Part shown: in pieces, positions 33,280-44,655 of the stretch
Layout: the number at the start of each line of letters is the position of its first letter
Numbering within the stretch: position 1 is the first letter of the stretch
Assembly: GCA_963932145.1 (NCBI GenBank)
Contig: OZ010577.1
Span: 19,556,227 to 19,620,226 of the forward strand
DNA: 64,000 nt
Reading direction: 5' to 3'
DNA from: Acanthosepion lycidas
Lineage: Eukaryota; Mollusca; Cephalopoda; Sepiida; Sepiidae
Translations under genes and position numbers: made by a program
Notes under the pieces: generated by a model
Seen by the model: only the letters and a program-made list of their open reading frames with translations
The model's database searches: none
What the model was told of the DNA's origin: nothing

Positions 33280-35680
33280 GATTGGCTACAGAAAATTGGT
33301 TTATTCCTTATAAAATACCTCCATACCACCCACAATTTAATAGAATTGCAAATGATTAAAACACATTCTCTCCTCCCAAAGAATTTGAGCTATTTTAATC
33401 TTGTTTATGGTTTTATTCCCATACAGTTCCTCATGCTGACAAATTCTTGAAGAAAAACTAAAAGCATAATGTATAACCCTTTCCTAAGAAACAACATTCT
33501 TGCATGGATTCATGTATTGACATTGAGAGATTCCAATTGGTGTCCACTCAACAATATATTTCTGGGTTCAACCTCCCCTATGAGCTGTTCAAAGTAGTTA
33601 TTGATTGTAAGTACAATTTACAGTCACATTCTTTATCACAATGAAGATCCTTTATGAACACGACAACTTTCACTAATTCTCAAGGACACAGTTAAATTAT
33701 TAAATGATCATATACTGCCTGTTTTGTATAAGCTCTTTAGATACTTAAAGCATTACCACTGAAGTCCTTCACTACAGACAGAACTTGTTACAAGATAAAA
33801 TTTAAAAAAAAAAAAAAAGTGCTGGCTTCCAACAATAGTTTTTTGTTTTCTTAGCGGTGACAGTTATAGCAAATTATTTCATTTGAGAAGTTTGAATATG
33901 TGCACAATTTTTAGACAACTTAGATTGATTTGATTAAACCAAGCTAAAACTTATCCTGTTTGTGTAGGCTTCATTTAGAGTAGATAAATATTTTAAATTT
34001 TCAATCCTTATAATTTTACACGAGCTTTCAAACTCTGAAAAGAAAAGCTTTAATAGTAGACAAGAATATCAAAAGTAACAATGTTAATAGAAACAATTCT
34101 ATCAATTATCTGCAGTTTTTTTGTTTTTTTTGGGGGGGGTGCAGGTTCTTCCATTGCAGATTTTACAAGAAAGTTCAAATTATAAAGAAAAACTTGTCAA
34201 TAGCATAGACAATGATCTAGGGAAACATTCTACCAATCCCGTGAATAGAAAAATAGGATAGTTTTTCCACAAAGATAAACAACTCCCCTATAATGCAAAG
34301 TATTTCTGACTTTTTCACTTGTATATCAGCTATCTCTTCAAAGAACAAGAATAGAATTGCTGCCAAGATGGGAAAAGATATTAGTTCAGTGAAGATTTGA
34401 GAAATTACAATATTTTTAATCTTTGGCACCAAAGAGAGAGGCTTTTAATCAAATGCAACTACAAAAATAAGCTTATTTTAGACCTCTAACATCTAATAAA
34501 ATTGAGTGGAGATAATTGCTTTAATGTGGAAGATCATATTGCATCAAATTTAGAAAATCCCCAAATCTTGAAGGTAAAGATGATAAAGCAAAGATACTGA
34601 CCTTTTACTAAACATTTCAATTGTAGTCTGTAATATATAAAATGATTTTCACAAACTGAGTTTTTAATTTTGAAGTTCTGATTTTATGAAGCGATAACTG
34701 AAAATAACTCCAGTAAAAATCTTTTCTTTTTTTTGATCCATGCAAAAACATACAGAATGAATTAATCTGGAAAAATGTAAGCAATTTGGAAATAAAATCA
34801 AATTGGTTAGAATAAAGTAATTATATTGATTCTCTTAAGTTTTTTATCATTTGCTAAAGCCTTGAAATATTTTCTAAGTTCTCTTCATCTTTAGAAGCAA
34901 ACTATCCAAACACTTCAAATGAGTAAAAAAGTTCTTAGGTCAACCTTGCCAATGTTCAAGCTAAAAAAAAGTCATAATTATACAAATCAGAAAGTACCAA
35001 AATAAAATAATTTACCTTTTATCTACTCATATTACATATTCTGTCACAAATAAAACAACTCAAAATCAAAAGTGTAAATATAGAGAACAACAATAATGAT
35101 AATAACAAACAAAATTAACCAAATCAAATTAATCAAGTATGAAGTGAATAGGTTTTGTTAATCTTATTGGCATCGGAATGTTAAGAACCAACAAAATGGT
35201 TTTCTTTTGTTTTTGCCTGTTGCCAATTGAGTTTCTACAGGAATTCTTTTATCTAGTGAAAGTTAAGAAAAAAAAGGTGCATATGTACTAATAATGAAAT
35301 TGGCAAACCAAGTTTAAATTCTGGCAGAGACAGTTTGTGTTTACTTTGTACTAATGCTCTTGAAAATGTTCCTAGTGCAGTTTTCTATCATATATTCTAT
35401 TTGAAATAAAAAAGAGGGGATGCTACAAACTTTTGTATATACCAAATAATTCTTCAACATAAATAACAAAAAGATAAAAACAAATAAAACTAGACAACAA
35501 TTCAGGTCAGCCAGTCATGAGAATTCTAATAGAATTTTTAAATTTCATATATGTACATCCAAAAGTGTGCTTGGTTAGGACACACTTTTCTTTTGAAATT
35601 CGATCTATAAAAACCGAAAAAAATATGTAGATCTTCATAAACAATGATTTGTAAATCCACATAGAAACATATCCTAAGTG
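33280..35680. other. AT-rich spacer, no recognisable gene
   Basis: A T/G run (TTTTTTGGGGGGGG) lies at 34123-34139 and an A run at about 33810-33824. No coding or element signal recognised. Confidence 0.5.

Positions 35681-35684
<4 letters not shown>

Positions 35685-35720
<36 letters not shown>
35685..35720. repeat. (TA)n microsatellite
   Basis: TA run abutting the 5' break of a Penelope-like fragment. Confidence 0.95.
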
Positions 35721-35724
<4 letters not shown>

Positions 35725-36126
35725 CTGCTTCTCACAATATACTGGGGAAACGTGCAGAAATTTAAAAAAAATATCTGAACACAAAAGGGATCTTATACAG
35801 GACAATTTATCAAATACATTAATTATACATACAAATAAATTCAACAACAATAGCTGTGATCTAAAGACTGACACACTTATTACAAGAGAAAGTAACTTAG
35901 AATGAAAATTCTCAGAGTGCTGCTATTGAATTTTAAAATATAAATCTGCACCCCGGATTTTTTTTCAAATATCTCCATTCCTGAAAGAACTTTCCCAGGA
36001 ACAACGTACATGACTAAAAATGTTAAAAAATTAAAAGAAAACAGTTAAATTCATAACTTCATTTTATTTAAAATAACACAGAAATTATTCCAAATTAAAA
36101 TAACTTAAATATTAATTTGCATTAAA

Positions 36127-36160
<34 letters not shown>

Positions 36161-36415
36161 CAAGAACATCATTAAATTACTTTCATTTATTAGACATTGA
36201 ATTGTGTCACCTGACATTCTCCATAGCTTGCCTGACATTTTGTCTGACCTGATGAATATTTATGAGAATTCTTAAATTTAAAAATTTTTAAAAGCCAATT
36301 AACATCTTTGCTTGTGTATATAAATACTTGTTGCAAAATAAAATTCTTGCATTTGCCTTGATAAAGTCTCTCAGAAGAAGAAACACACCAGTTATACTCA
36401 ACTGGTATAAAAATA
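35721..36415 (+). mobile_element. Penelope-like element fragment with GIY-YIG domain
   Basis: The frame at 35678-35905 continues out of a TA run into SQYTGETCRNLKKISEHK. This matches the GIY-YIG endonuclease of Penelope-like retroelements (the YxGETxRxL...R.xEHK block), followed by NTLIIHTNKFNNNSCDLKTD. Beyond a stop, SAPRIFFQISPFL resembles the C-terminal tail of such proteins. The 3' region has a long A run at 36130-36158 and, near 36345-36400, TTGATAAAGTCTCTCAGAAG followed by ACACCAGTTATACTCAACTG. The reverse transcriptase is missing, so the copy is 5'-truncated. It is distinct in sequence from the copy at 38.2-39.9 kb. Confidence 0.7.
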
Positions 36416-36523
36416 AAAAAAAATAAAAAAAACCCAGATAGTACAATTTGCCAATAAAAATATATTTAAACTGGTATCTGGGGAAAAAAAGTGTGTATGT
36501 ATGTATGTATATATAAACACCTT

Positions 36524-36915
36524 TCAGAATGCACAGATGCTACATAAACAACAATACAAAGACTTACAACTCATCCATTCAGGCTTGGCACCAAGACTTC
36601 CCATCAATTCAAGGAGAGTCTGTCTAGTCACAGAAAAAGCAGGAGACAACCTTGTCTGAGAGAGAATCCAGTACAATCGTTGGATGAAACAGAGACTACA
36701 AGCTCTTATCTCCCAGAGGTTCAAGGATTTCTTCAACAGAATTACCAATGAAGAACACCAAAGAAGGATCAAAAATGACCTAAATCCTTCAGACATGAAT
36801 TCAATGTAGTCAAGGCTCGCCAAGTACAAAAATCAAACAGATTGAGAAAGATCAGAAGATGACGCACAAGGTCCATCACCCACCAGTGAAAGCAGTAATC
36901 AACATCAGCCAATGG
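36524..36915 (+). pseudogene. Unrecognised decayed coding segment
   Basis: A plus-strand frame reads QNAQMLHKQQYKDLQLIHSG, then LAPRLPINSRRVCLVTEKAG, and after one stop ERIQYNRWMKQRLQALISQ, RFKDFFNRITNEEHQRRIKN, DLNPSDMNSM. The composition is basic and protein-like, unlike chance AT-rich frames. It lies between two Penelope-like copies and about 1.3 kb upstream of a Penelope RT. It might be the N-terminal region of that element or a piece of another retroelement. I do not recognise the family. Confidence 0.4.
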
Positions 36916-36959
36916 ACAATTAGTAAACCAAAATATTTTAAAGAACACTGATTAAGATA

Positions 36960-37380
36960 ATCGAACAGTAATCTTTTCCCAGGTTCGCTTCAGTTTCAAC
37001 ACGAATACTAATCCACAATTCAAGGATGAACGATAAGGCTTAGTGAATTTTGGTATAAGAATTTTAATATGTACATATACACAAAATATTAAAATAAAAG
37101 AAAAATATAAGCATGAGTAAAACATCTGACGACCAGATCTCAAGACTTATGTTGGGATACCAAAATATGCCTAAATCCAAGTGGATTTGATTGAACCCGA
37201 ACGGATAAAAAAATAAGTGTGAATAACTATGAATGCAGAAATCAACGCATAACCAAAAGACATGGGATAGGATTTACATATTTCTATTTCGACATGTGGA
37301 AAGGTGTATGTGAGAACAAAGTTTATGTATGCATGTGTATCTTTCTAACACGGGTCCAAAACATATAGTTTTGTATCTTT
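36960..37380. other. Spacer upstream of minisatellite, nothing recognised
   Basis: Moderately AT-rich sequence with CpG-bearing words (ACACGGGTCC, GAACCCGAACGG). It may be the 5' untranslated part of the Penelope-like element to its right. Confidence 0.35.
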
Positions 37381-37399
37381 ATATTCAGTTCTCTCTTTT

Positions 37400-37705
37400 A
37401 TTCATTGTCCTTTCTTTTCTCTCTCATGTTTCCTCTTTTCTTTCTTTTCTTTACACAAATCCAATTTCACACCCGGTCCGGCTGTAACGGAGATATACAC
37501 TTTCTTCCTCTCTCTGGTTTTCTTTTTTCTTTCTTTCTTCATCTTTATACAGCTCAGCTTCAAACACGGTTCAACTGCAACAGGGATATACACTTTCTTC
37601 CTCTCTCTGGTTTTCTTTTTTCTTTCTTTCTTTCTTCTTTACACAATTCAGCTTGTAACAGAGATATATACTTTCTTCCTCTCTCTGGTTTTCTTTTTTT
37701 ATTTC
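37400..37705. repeat. Pyrimidine-rich minisatellite, three units of about 78-93 bp
   Basis: The block GATATA(C/T)ACTTTCTTCC followed by TCTCTCTGGTTTTCTTTTTT occurs at about 37492, 37585 and 37663, spaced 93 and 78 bases apart. Between the blocks lie variants of CTTTACACAATTCAGCTT and (A/C)GG(T/C)TGTAAC. Units are long and degenerate, with CTTT runs of differing length. It sits upstream of the Penelope RT and could be part of that element's 5' region. Confidence 0.85.
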
Positions 37706-38060
37706 TTCAAATGCAGGCTGTATTCTCAGCGTACAAATTTCCTTGCATCTTCTGTGATAAATAATTTGATTTATCTTCTTCAATTTGGAGATAACGAACA
37801 GAAATACATATCCTTATATTTCTTATCCGGAGTTGCTTGGGATGAATCGGACAAGTTCCATCATTATCAAAATGAGTCATCTTTCCGTTCATAAGTTATC
37901 AGCGCTTCGATTTTGAGTCTTGATCCTTCAAAAACAAGACAGCAACTGACTTCCAAGTAATTTTCTAATTCCCACATGTCCTGCGTTTTGGCGCGAATTC
38001 CAGTTCCTGCTGCTTCATGACCTTACGTCAGTCCCCTGTCTAGCTTCTGTCTAGACGTCT
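37706..38060. other. CpG-bearing segment upstream of the Penelope RT
   Basis: Less AT-rich than the surroundings (TTTTGGCGCGAATTCCAG and TTACGTCAG are present). A short inverted repeat GTCTAG...CTAGAC lies at about 38038-38056. It may be the promoter or leader region of the Penelope-like element; this is inference from position and composition. Confidence 0.3.
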
Positions 38061-38061
38061 G

Positions 38062-39935
38062 TTGCTACGGGTAATTGGGTCAGTCAACCTCTTGACTTGC
38101 TTTCCCAAAATGTCTCGAGACACCCATGTGACCTCTTCTGTTGTCAGGCGGAGATTAACCTTAATATATGCGTGTATACGTGTTTGGGCTATCTGCATTG
38201 GTCACATGGCTGACAAAGGCAATGTAACTGTAGTGATGGACAAATCAGATTGTACAAGAAAGCTTAAAGACCTCATTAGAAATGGTAGCTACAGCAAAGT
38301 AAAAAAGGATCCTACAATGAAAACATTATGCAAACTGTCACAGATACTAATCAAGAATAAGGATCATATCACACTCAAGATGTATAGGCAGTTGTTGCAG
38401 CATTACACCAAGCTACCTCACATATATGGTCTCCTTAAGATTCACAAAGACGGTATTCCTCTCAGTCTGATTGTTAGTTGCCAAAGCTCTGTGTGCCACC
38501 CTCTGAGTCACTTCCTTGTAGATATAAGTGACCCATTGAACAGAAAGTCACCATCACATGTCCCAAACTCCACCCACTTCGTGGAAATAATCAAAGATGC
38601 CCCCATCCTATCCAACCAGATGGTGAGCTTAGACGTGGTGAGTTTGTTCACTAAGGTGCCCACGGAGGAAGCACTCTCAGTAGTCAGAGACAGATTGGCC
38701 TCTGATTCATCCCTAGGAGAATGGACCAGCATTCCAATAAATAATCTGATGGTGATATTGACACAAACAACACACTTCTGTACACAAACAACACACTTCA
38801 GAATAGGATCTCACATATATCGACAGTATGAGGGCTTAGCAATGGGATCACCATTATCACCAGCAATGGTGAATATATACATGGAATACTTTGAGGAAAT
38901 GGCATTAGAATTTATATCTCTAAGGCCAACTCTATGGTTAAGATACGTAGATGACACCTTCATACTGTGACAACACCAGGAAGATGTCCAGGTTCTACTG
39001 GACCATGTGAACTCAATAAGACCTTCAATACAGTTAATGATGGAGAAAGAGACTAACAACACACTCCCATTATTGGATGTCCTAATATCTCGAACAGAGC
39101 ATAGGTTCAAGACATCCATATACTGCAAACCAACATTCACCGGACAGTACCTCAATTTCAACTTCCACCATCCATACAGCATAAAAAAAAGGGATTGTCT
39201 GCTGCTTACAACACCAAGCAAAAGTCATAAGTGGCGACCCAGAGACATTAGATAAAGAATTGGTCAGTATAAGCAGTACCCTACAATGTAACAACTACCC
39301 TGGGTACATGGCAGCAGCCCTAATAAACTGGAATAGGCGGGTACAAGAGGACAACAACACTCAGAAAACAGCCTGCCTGCCTGATGTGAAGAGGTTATCA
39401 GAGAAAATACAAAGGATCTGTGGTCTATATAGCATCAGGACTACCTCCAAAAGCTGAATGACACTTTGCAGATACTCTCCCGAGTAAGACCCCCATAGAG
39501 GAGAACATGACTAAAGACTCTGTGTATGCCATCCCATGCAGCTGCGGAAAGAAATATAAAGAGAAGACAGGCCGTTCCCCTAAAATAAGACTTCAAGAAC
39601 ACTAAAAAGCTGTAACACGAGGGGAAATGGAAAAATCAGTTGTGGCTGACCACATGTGGAGAGAAAAAGGAGATCACCACCCTCTATGGGATTAGGCTGA
39701 AATCATAGACAAAGGACATCATTGGAAAATTTGCAAACTTAAGTAATCAGCATATATGCTAGTCCACAAAAATCTCCTGAGCTGACCAAGCATAGAAATT
39801 AATAAAATATGGGAACCAGTAATAAGGAGTGCCAGAGAAAAGCAATAATAACAACGAAAATTGCAATATGAGCTCTGGTAAAAATGGTTGCTGAAGACAT
39901 TAAGTTTATAAGTCCCAGAAATTCATACACAGAGG
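38062..39935 (+). mobile_element. Penelope-like retroelement with reverse transcriptase and GIY-YIG remnant
   Basis: The 302-codon frame at 38062-38970 contains a Penelope-type reverse transcriptase: DKGNVTVVMDKSD, LPHIYGLLKIHKDGIPL, then MVSLDVVSLFTKVP (motif A), EGLAMGSPLSPAMVNIYMEY (motif B) and LRYVDDTFIL (catalytic YVDD). The frame stops just after this. The RT C-terminal region continues in another frame (TLPLLDVLISR, YCKPTFTGQYLNF, 39007-39255). At about 39523-39700 a further frame reads VYAIPCSCGKKYKEKTGRSP and IRLQEH, the GIY-YIG nuclease that Penelope elements use for insertion. A duplicated ACACAAACAACACACTTC lies at about 38762-38800. It is interrupted several times and not functional, but the domain order is complete. 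Confidence 0.88.
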
Positions 39936-39941
39936 TCTTCA

Positions 39942-40240
39942 AGGACACATGACACAGTGGATAATGGTGTTAGTTAGATCCAGTGACAGGACCCAAAGAG
40001 TGTGAGTTCAATACCTGGTTAAGATGGTGGAGAACTTGGAGAAGAGAATTAATGGGAGATAGCTGACATCCATTAGACATGGCACATGGAACTAGAACAG
40101 TCTACCCCAGCGAGTGAAATAAAGGGTTCAGTTCAACATTCCAACCACCTGAAGAAGGCCGGAGCATACAAAGGCTGAAATGTTATGATAAATATGGCAA
40201 CAAAGAGGAGGATGATAGTCTGAACAATGTAAATAGTAGA
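39942..40240 (+). mobile_element. Second SINE family, copy 2 (plus strand)
   Basis: The tRNA-like head has CAGTGGATAATGG (A-box region) and GAGTTCAATACC (B-box-like). The body carries CAGTCTACCCCAGCGAGTG and AAATAAAGGGTTCAGTTC, and the tail CTGAAGAAGGCCGGAGC followed by GGCTGAAATGTTATG. It matches the minus-strand copy at 8885-9250 over its length. It follows directly after the Penelope-like copy, so it may have inserted into that element's 3' region. Confidence 0.72.
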
Positions 40241-40244
40241 CAGA

Positions 40245-41060
40245 AGAAACTAAGAAATCCCATTTTTTTTTATGGGTACTATGCTATCAAACACTGTAAT
40301 GCTATATTTAATATTCTAAGTAATACTAACTGCTAAGATAACTTCCAGTTCTTATTACAGAATTCATGAAGCAGCCATTATTAATAAAAAAGAAAACAAA
40401 TTCAAGCTCTAATTTTTTCCAATTGCTTATGTATCTCACAAGATGGTCATCAAGAAAGCCAATCACAATCCCAGTTAAAAGTGAATTTGGGCTTTCACAC
40501 TTACATTCCAAAAATATAATATGCAGAATCATCAAATTAATCAAGGAAATAAGCTGAAATATACTGAACAACAAAGTCAATCCAAATGAAATAAATAGTT
40601 GCAAATATCCTACACCATTCCAGTAGAAATCTTGAAATGGTTTTCATTTATGCAAAAATTGTAGCTTAAAATTTAAATCCTCAAGTCAACCTAACCAAGA
40701 GCCTAATCAATAATGCCCCACAAAGGAATCTTGAAATTGTGATTTAATATAAGCATTTACTTACCTAACTAATATATAGGTAAAAACAGAAAAATGAATT
40801 CTTTCTAAACTCAATATGACCGAAGAGTGTTTTCTACAATCCCTATCTCTATTCAAATATTTACAATGTTCTATTTCAAAATCATGATTGTATTATAGAT
40901 TAGTCATGATACACTGACACATTTATTAAGACATTTTACATTTCTCAAGATTTTTCAGGTTTCTTATTAGAAGAGTGGAAATTTAAACAAGATACAAAAA
41001 TTTATATTGTCAAGTTGCTATAAACAAAGTGAAAAGAAAATTTTCTATGAAAATTAAAGT
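40245..41060. other. AT-rich spacer, no recognisable gene
   Basis: Overlapping plus and minus frames near 40326-40604 have no recognisable motifs. Nothing else supported. Confidence 0.45.
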
Positions 41061-41061
41061 C

Positions 41062-41248
41062 ATTCAATAAATTAAGAAAAGTTGAAGTGATTTATCTGGT
41101 AAGTCAACTAAAGAGTTTTGTGCCAAAATGCTCATCAAGGCCAGATGTTTGATAAATCTATCGAACATCTGCTTCTGATGAACATTTTGATGCAAAACTC
41201 TTTAGTCAGCTAGCCAGATAAGTCACTTGAACTATTGATTTATTGAAT
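41062..41248. mobile_element. Palindromic MITE, about 187 bp
   Basis: Long imperfect inverted repeat with arms of about 90 bases. The left arm has ATTCAATAAAT, GAAGTGATTTATCTGG, CAACTAAAGAGTTTTG and CCAGATGTTTGATA. The right arm mirrors these as TATCGAACATCTG, CAAAACTCTTTAGTC, CCAGATAAGTCACTT and ATTTATTGAAT. The centre is near 41155. Arms are roughly 85% alike by eye. Coding content is absent. It is a different family from the mariner MITEs, and its superfamily is not assigned because clean target duplications are not evident. Confidence 0.8.
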
Positions 41249-41378
41249 TATTGAATATTATAGTTCTAGTTATCTATTGAGTGCATTTGGGCAGAAGTTC
41301 AGCTAGCCTGAAAAAAAACATGTAAAATTCTCATAATTTTCACATATTTTTCATAGTTGTGTTATTAAAAATTAAAAT

Positions 41379-41492
41379 TGTAGCGATATGTAAATGAGGC
41401 ACTGTATAAAAAAAACAGTATTGCTACACCTATGGGAGAGTTATCTTCTCTTGTCGAGACTATATCTGTCAGAGAGAATACCTATCATAACA
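41379..41492 (+). repeat. 5' LTR of the 41.4-44.8 kb fossil
   Basis: A 114-bp LTR starting TGTAG and ending ATAACA. It is paired with the 109-bp copy at 44656-44764, which shares GTAAATGAGG, ACTGTATA and GAGTTATCTTCTCTT. Identity is roughly 80-85% by eye. Very short for an LTR. Confidence 0.85.
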
Positions 41493-43487
41493 ATATGGCA
41501 TCACCAATCAGTTACTTAACAATGATGGACATAAAATTCTAGCTCAAAATATGAATCTGAAAGCACATATGGAGTTCTTACAACAATTGGAATTGATTAA
41601 AAAATGTAATGCTTCTGAAGGTGGCATACTACTAAAAGTGAACTTGTATGCAGATGCTGCAATAAGAAACATGAAAAGAGCAAAAATTAGTGTCCAGCCT
41701 TTAGGAAACAGCATTTTAAGTGTAAAAAGAGGAATCATTTCCAGAAAATTTCCACAAATGAAATGCAATTAGAAAAAATATAGATCCTCTGATTGAAAAT
41801 ATAGATGTATCCGAGATAAAAGCATAGGCTACAAGTAGGGAAATGGTGAAATTGAATGGAGTAACTTTACTCAAGCAGCTGGATACTGGAAGTGATGTGA
41901 TGTTGATACTGAGGAATTTTTGGGAAAGAATGGGTAAACCAAGGTTGAAGAAAAATAGTCTCCAGTTGAAACAGTTTGATAGGTCAATTATCAAAATTTT
42001 AGGATGCTTTGAAGGCACGTTTGAAACAAAAAGCAGATTCAAGATAATACCCATCATAGTGGTGGAAAACATCAAAAGCCACGGCCTTTTAGGGATTGAC
42101 GTGTTAAGAGTGGATATATCAAAGCTGATAAATTCCATGAAGTTGGTAGAACCAGATATTGAATTATTAAGGGGATATGAGGCAAGTATTCAGCTTAAAG
42201 AAATCAGTCAACCCAGGTATTTTCAAATCCGATAAGTTCCTGTTCACATTCTACCCCTTGGTGGTTGTTAAGCTGAACAAAATGGTGGAACAAGGAATAT
42301 TAGAAAAAGTCAACCAGGGTGGTAGTAATTGGGCTTCACCCATTGTGGCAATACACAAGCCCAATGGAGATTTAAGAATTTGTCATGATTATAAGGTGAG
42401 TGTGAATCACCAGATCTGTTCAGATTCATTTCCATTGCCAAACATTGAAATAGCATGCCTTGAGTTTGCTGGTATGAAATACTTTGATAAAGTTAACCTT
42501 AAGTCAGCATATAGTCAGATAAAAATTGATAAGTTTCAAGAAGTCACTACAATGAACACCCATGTTGGCTTAATAAGATGAACTCGTCTGCCATTTGGAG
42601 TAAAAATGCCAAGTCACATTTTTCAAAAAGTTTTAAAGAAGGTTAAAAAATATAATTGTAAATCAGGACAACTTTGAAATTAGTGTGCACAATAATGAAG
42701 AGCTCAAAAGTAAAAGAGAGGAAATTTTGAGAAGATTAAATAGTGTGGGTATGACAATTGCGATAAATGTGAGTTTAATTGTGAAAAAATTTCATATCTA
42801 GGACATCAAATATCCAAAGATGATATCGCCAGATGATAAACTCATTAATAAGATATCAGAGATAGCTGCACCCAGAAATAATTAAAAAAAAAAAAAAATC
42901 CTTTTTAGAATTAACCAATTTCTATAACAGATATCTGCCATTTATTGAAATAAGAATCAATGGACAAAAAGACAGGAGGTTGCTTTCAGGAAATTAAAAA
43001 AGGCATTTATAAACAAACCAGTGGTTAAAATTTTCGACCCAGGCAAAGAATGGACGTTAACTAATGATGCCAGTGACTATGCTATAGACACAATATTGTT
43101 GCAGGAGGATCACCATGTAATGTACTTATCCAGAAAGATTATGACATTCAACTTTGACGTTGTATATATTAAAGGAAATACTATTCCGTATGTGGATGTA
43201 TTGTCTTGGTTAAATTTTGAGAGTAAATATTGAAGCAAATAAAAATTGTGATGACAGGATTTTGCACTGGATAGAAACAGATGTATTACCCTTAAATCGG
43301 CTTAGGTTGGGAACTAAGCAGAATCCAGTGTTGAATAGAATTATGGATAAAATAAAGAGGAACACACAGAATAATTTCTCTATGGCTGAGAGGCCATATA
43401 AAGAGTCAAGACACAAATTAACAATAGAAAAAGGAATTATATATAATGGAGATATCATAGTACCTCCACAGACTGAGAAAAGAAGTA

Positions 43488-43567
43488 TTAGGTTGGTGCA
43501 AAAATAATGTCGTTTTCTCACATATGTTACTATGTGAGAAAACGACATTATTTTTGCACCAACCTAA
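43488..43567. mobile_element. Palindromic mariner-type MITE, copy 4, inside the LTR fossil
   Basis: An 80-bp palindrome with TA at 43486-43487 and 43568-43569. Identical by eye to copy 2 at 7680-7759. It sits between the RNase H and integrase parts of the LTR fossil, so the MITE arrived after that element. Confidence 0.93.
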
Positions 43568-44655
43568 TAATTAAAGCCGTACATGATGATATACATGGAG
43601 GTATATTGACTACACAAATGAGGTTAAAGTTACAAGCATGGTGGCCAGGCTATTCGAGAGACATGGAAGAGTATATTAAAACATTCCCAAAGTGTGCAGA
43701 AATAAAGAAATTTAGGCAAACTAAAATTCACTGTTGGCCAAAGGAAATGGAGCCATGGACAAGAGTATATATGCATTATTTCAACATTAAAGGTATAGAA
43801 CTCTTTCTGATATTAGTAGACTTGTATTCAGGTTGGCCTGAAGTTATTAAAATTGCAGATAGAAAAACCACTATGACGCGAGTGTTGATGATAGTATTTT
43901 CAAGAAAAGGAGTTCCAAAAACCTTGGTCTCCGATAATGCACCTGAGATTTATGAAGAAATTTTATGTACATGGCTAAAACATACTGGCTACATTCCATA
44001 CAAAACACCACTTTACCACCCAGTCAAATAGAAAAAATGGGATTAAAAGTATTTTCTCTAGTGGATTGTGATATAGAGAGTGATTTACCCAGACTGCTCC
44101 TAAATTATAGAGCTATTCTGCATGCAGGCAGAAGACAAAGCCCATCCATGGGAAAACAAACAAGAGTTCTGACCACCATGTCATTTGCAATGAATAAAAG
44201 TGTGTGGTACAGAAAGGATTCAAGTGCTGAAAAGGCAAATTTTGTGATGCAAAAGGGATTTAATACAGTTGTGTTAACAAAGAAGGGACAGGGCATACTG
44301 GCTCAAGAAGATCAATTTAAAAATCACAAGAGAGCATGAAGTTGTGGAAAAGAAGGAGGAAGCAGAAGAACAGAGGACACAAGAAAGGATGAATGAATCT
44401 AGTATTGAGTGTGATAAGGAAGACCACCAGAGATATGAAAGTAAAGAACAGGAGAGGGAGGAGAGAATGAGTGTATACAGTAGTAGTGAGGAACAATCTG
44501 GGGATTAGAGTGACTGGAGATATCAGGATTCAAATGAGGAGAATCAGTAAAGCCATAGATCTCCCATAAAAAGAAGAGACAGAGCATGTCTCCCAGGGTT
44601 GTTCGTAAAAGACAAAGATCAACTACAGGTATAAAGCCTCTTAGGTTCAGAGAGA

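Noticed and set aside
37405-37764. 119-codon plus frame with repeated FLPLSGFLFSFF units
   Set aside because: It is the translation of a pyrimidine-rich minisatellite; periodic units reflect the DNA repeat, not a protein repeat family.
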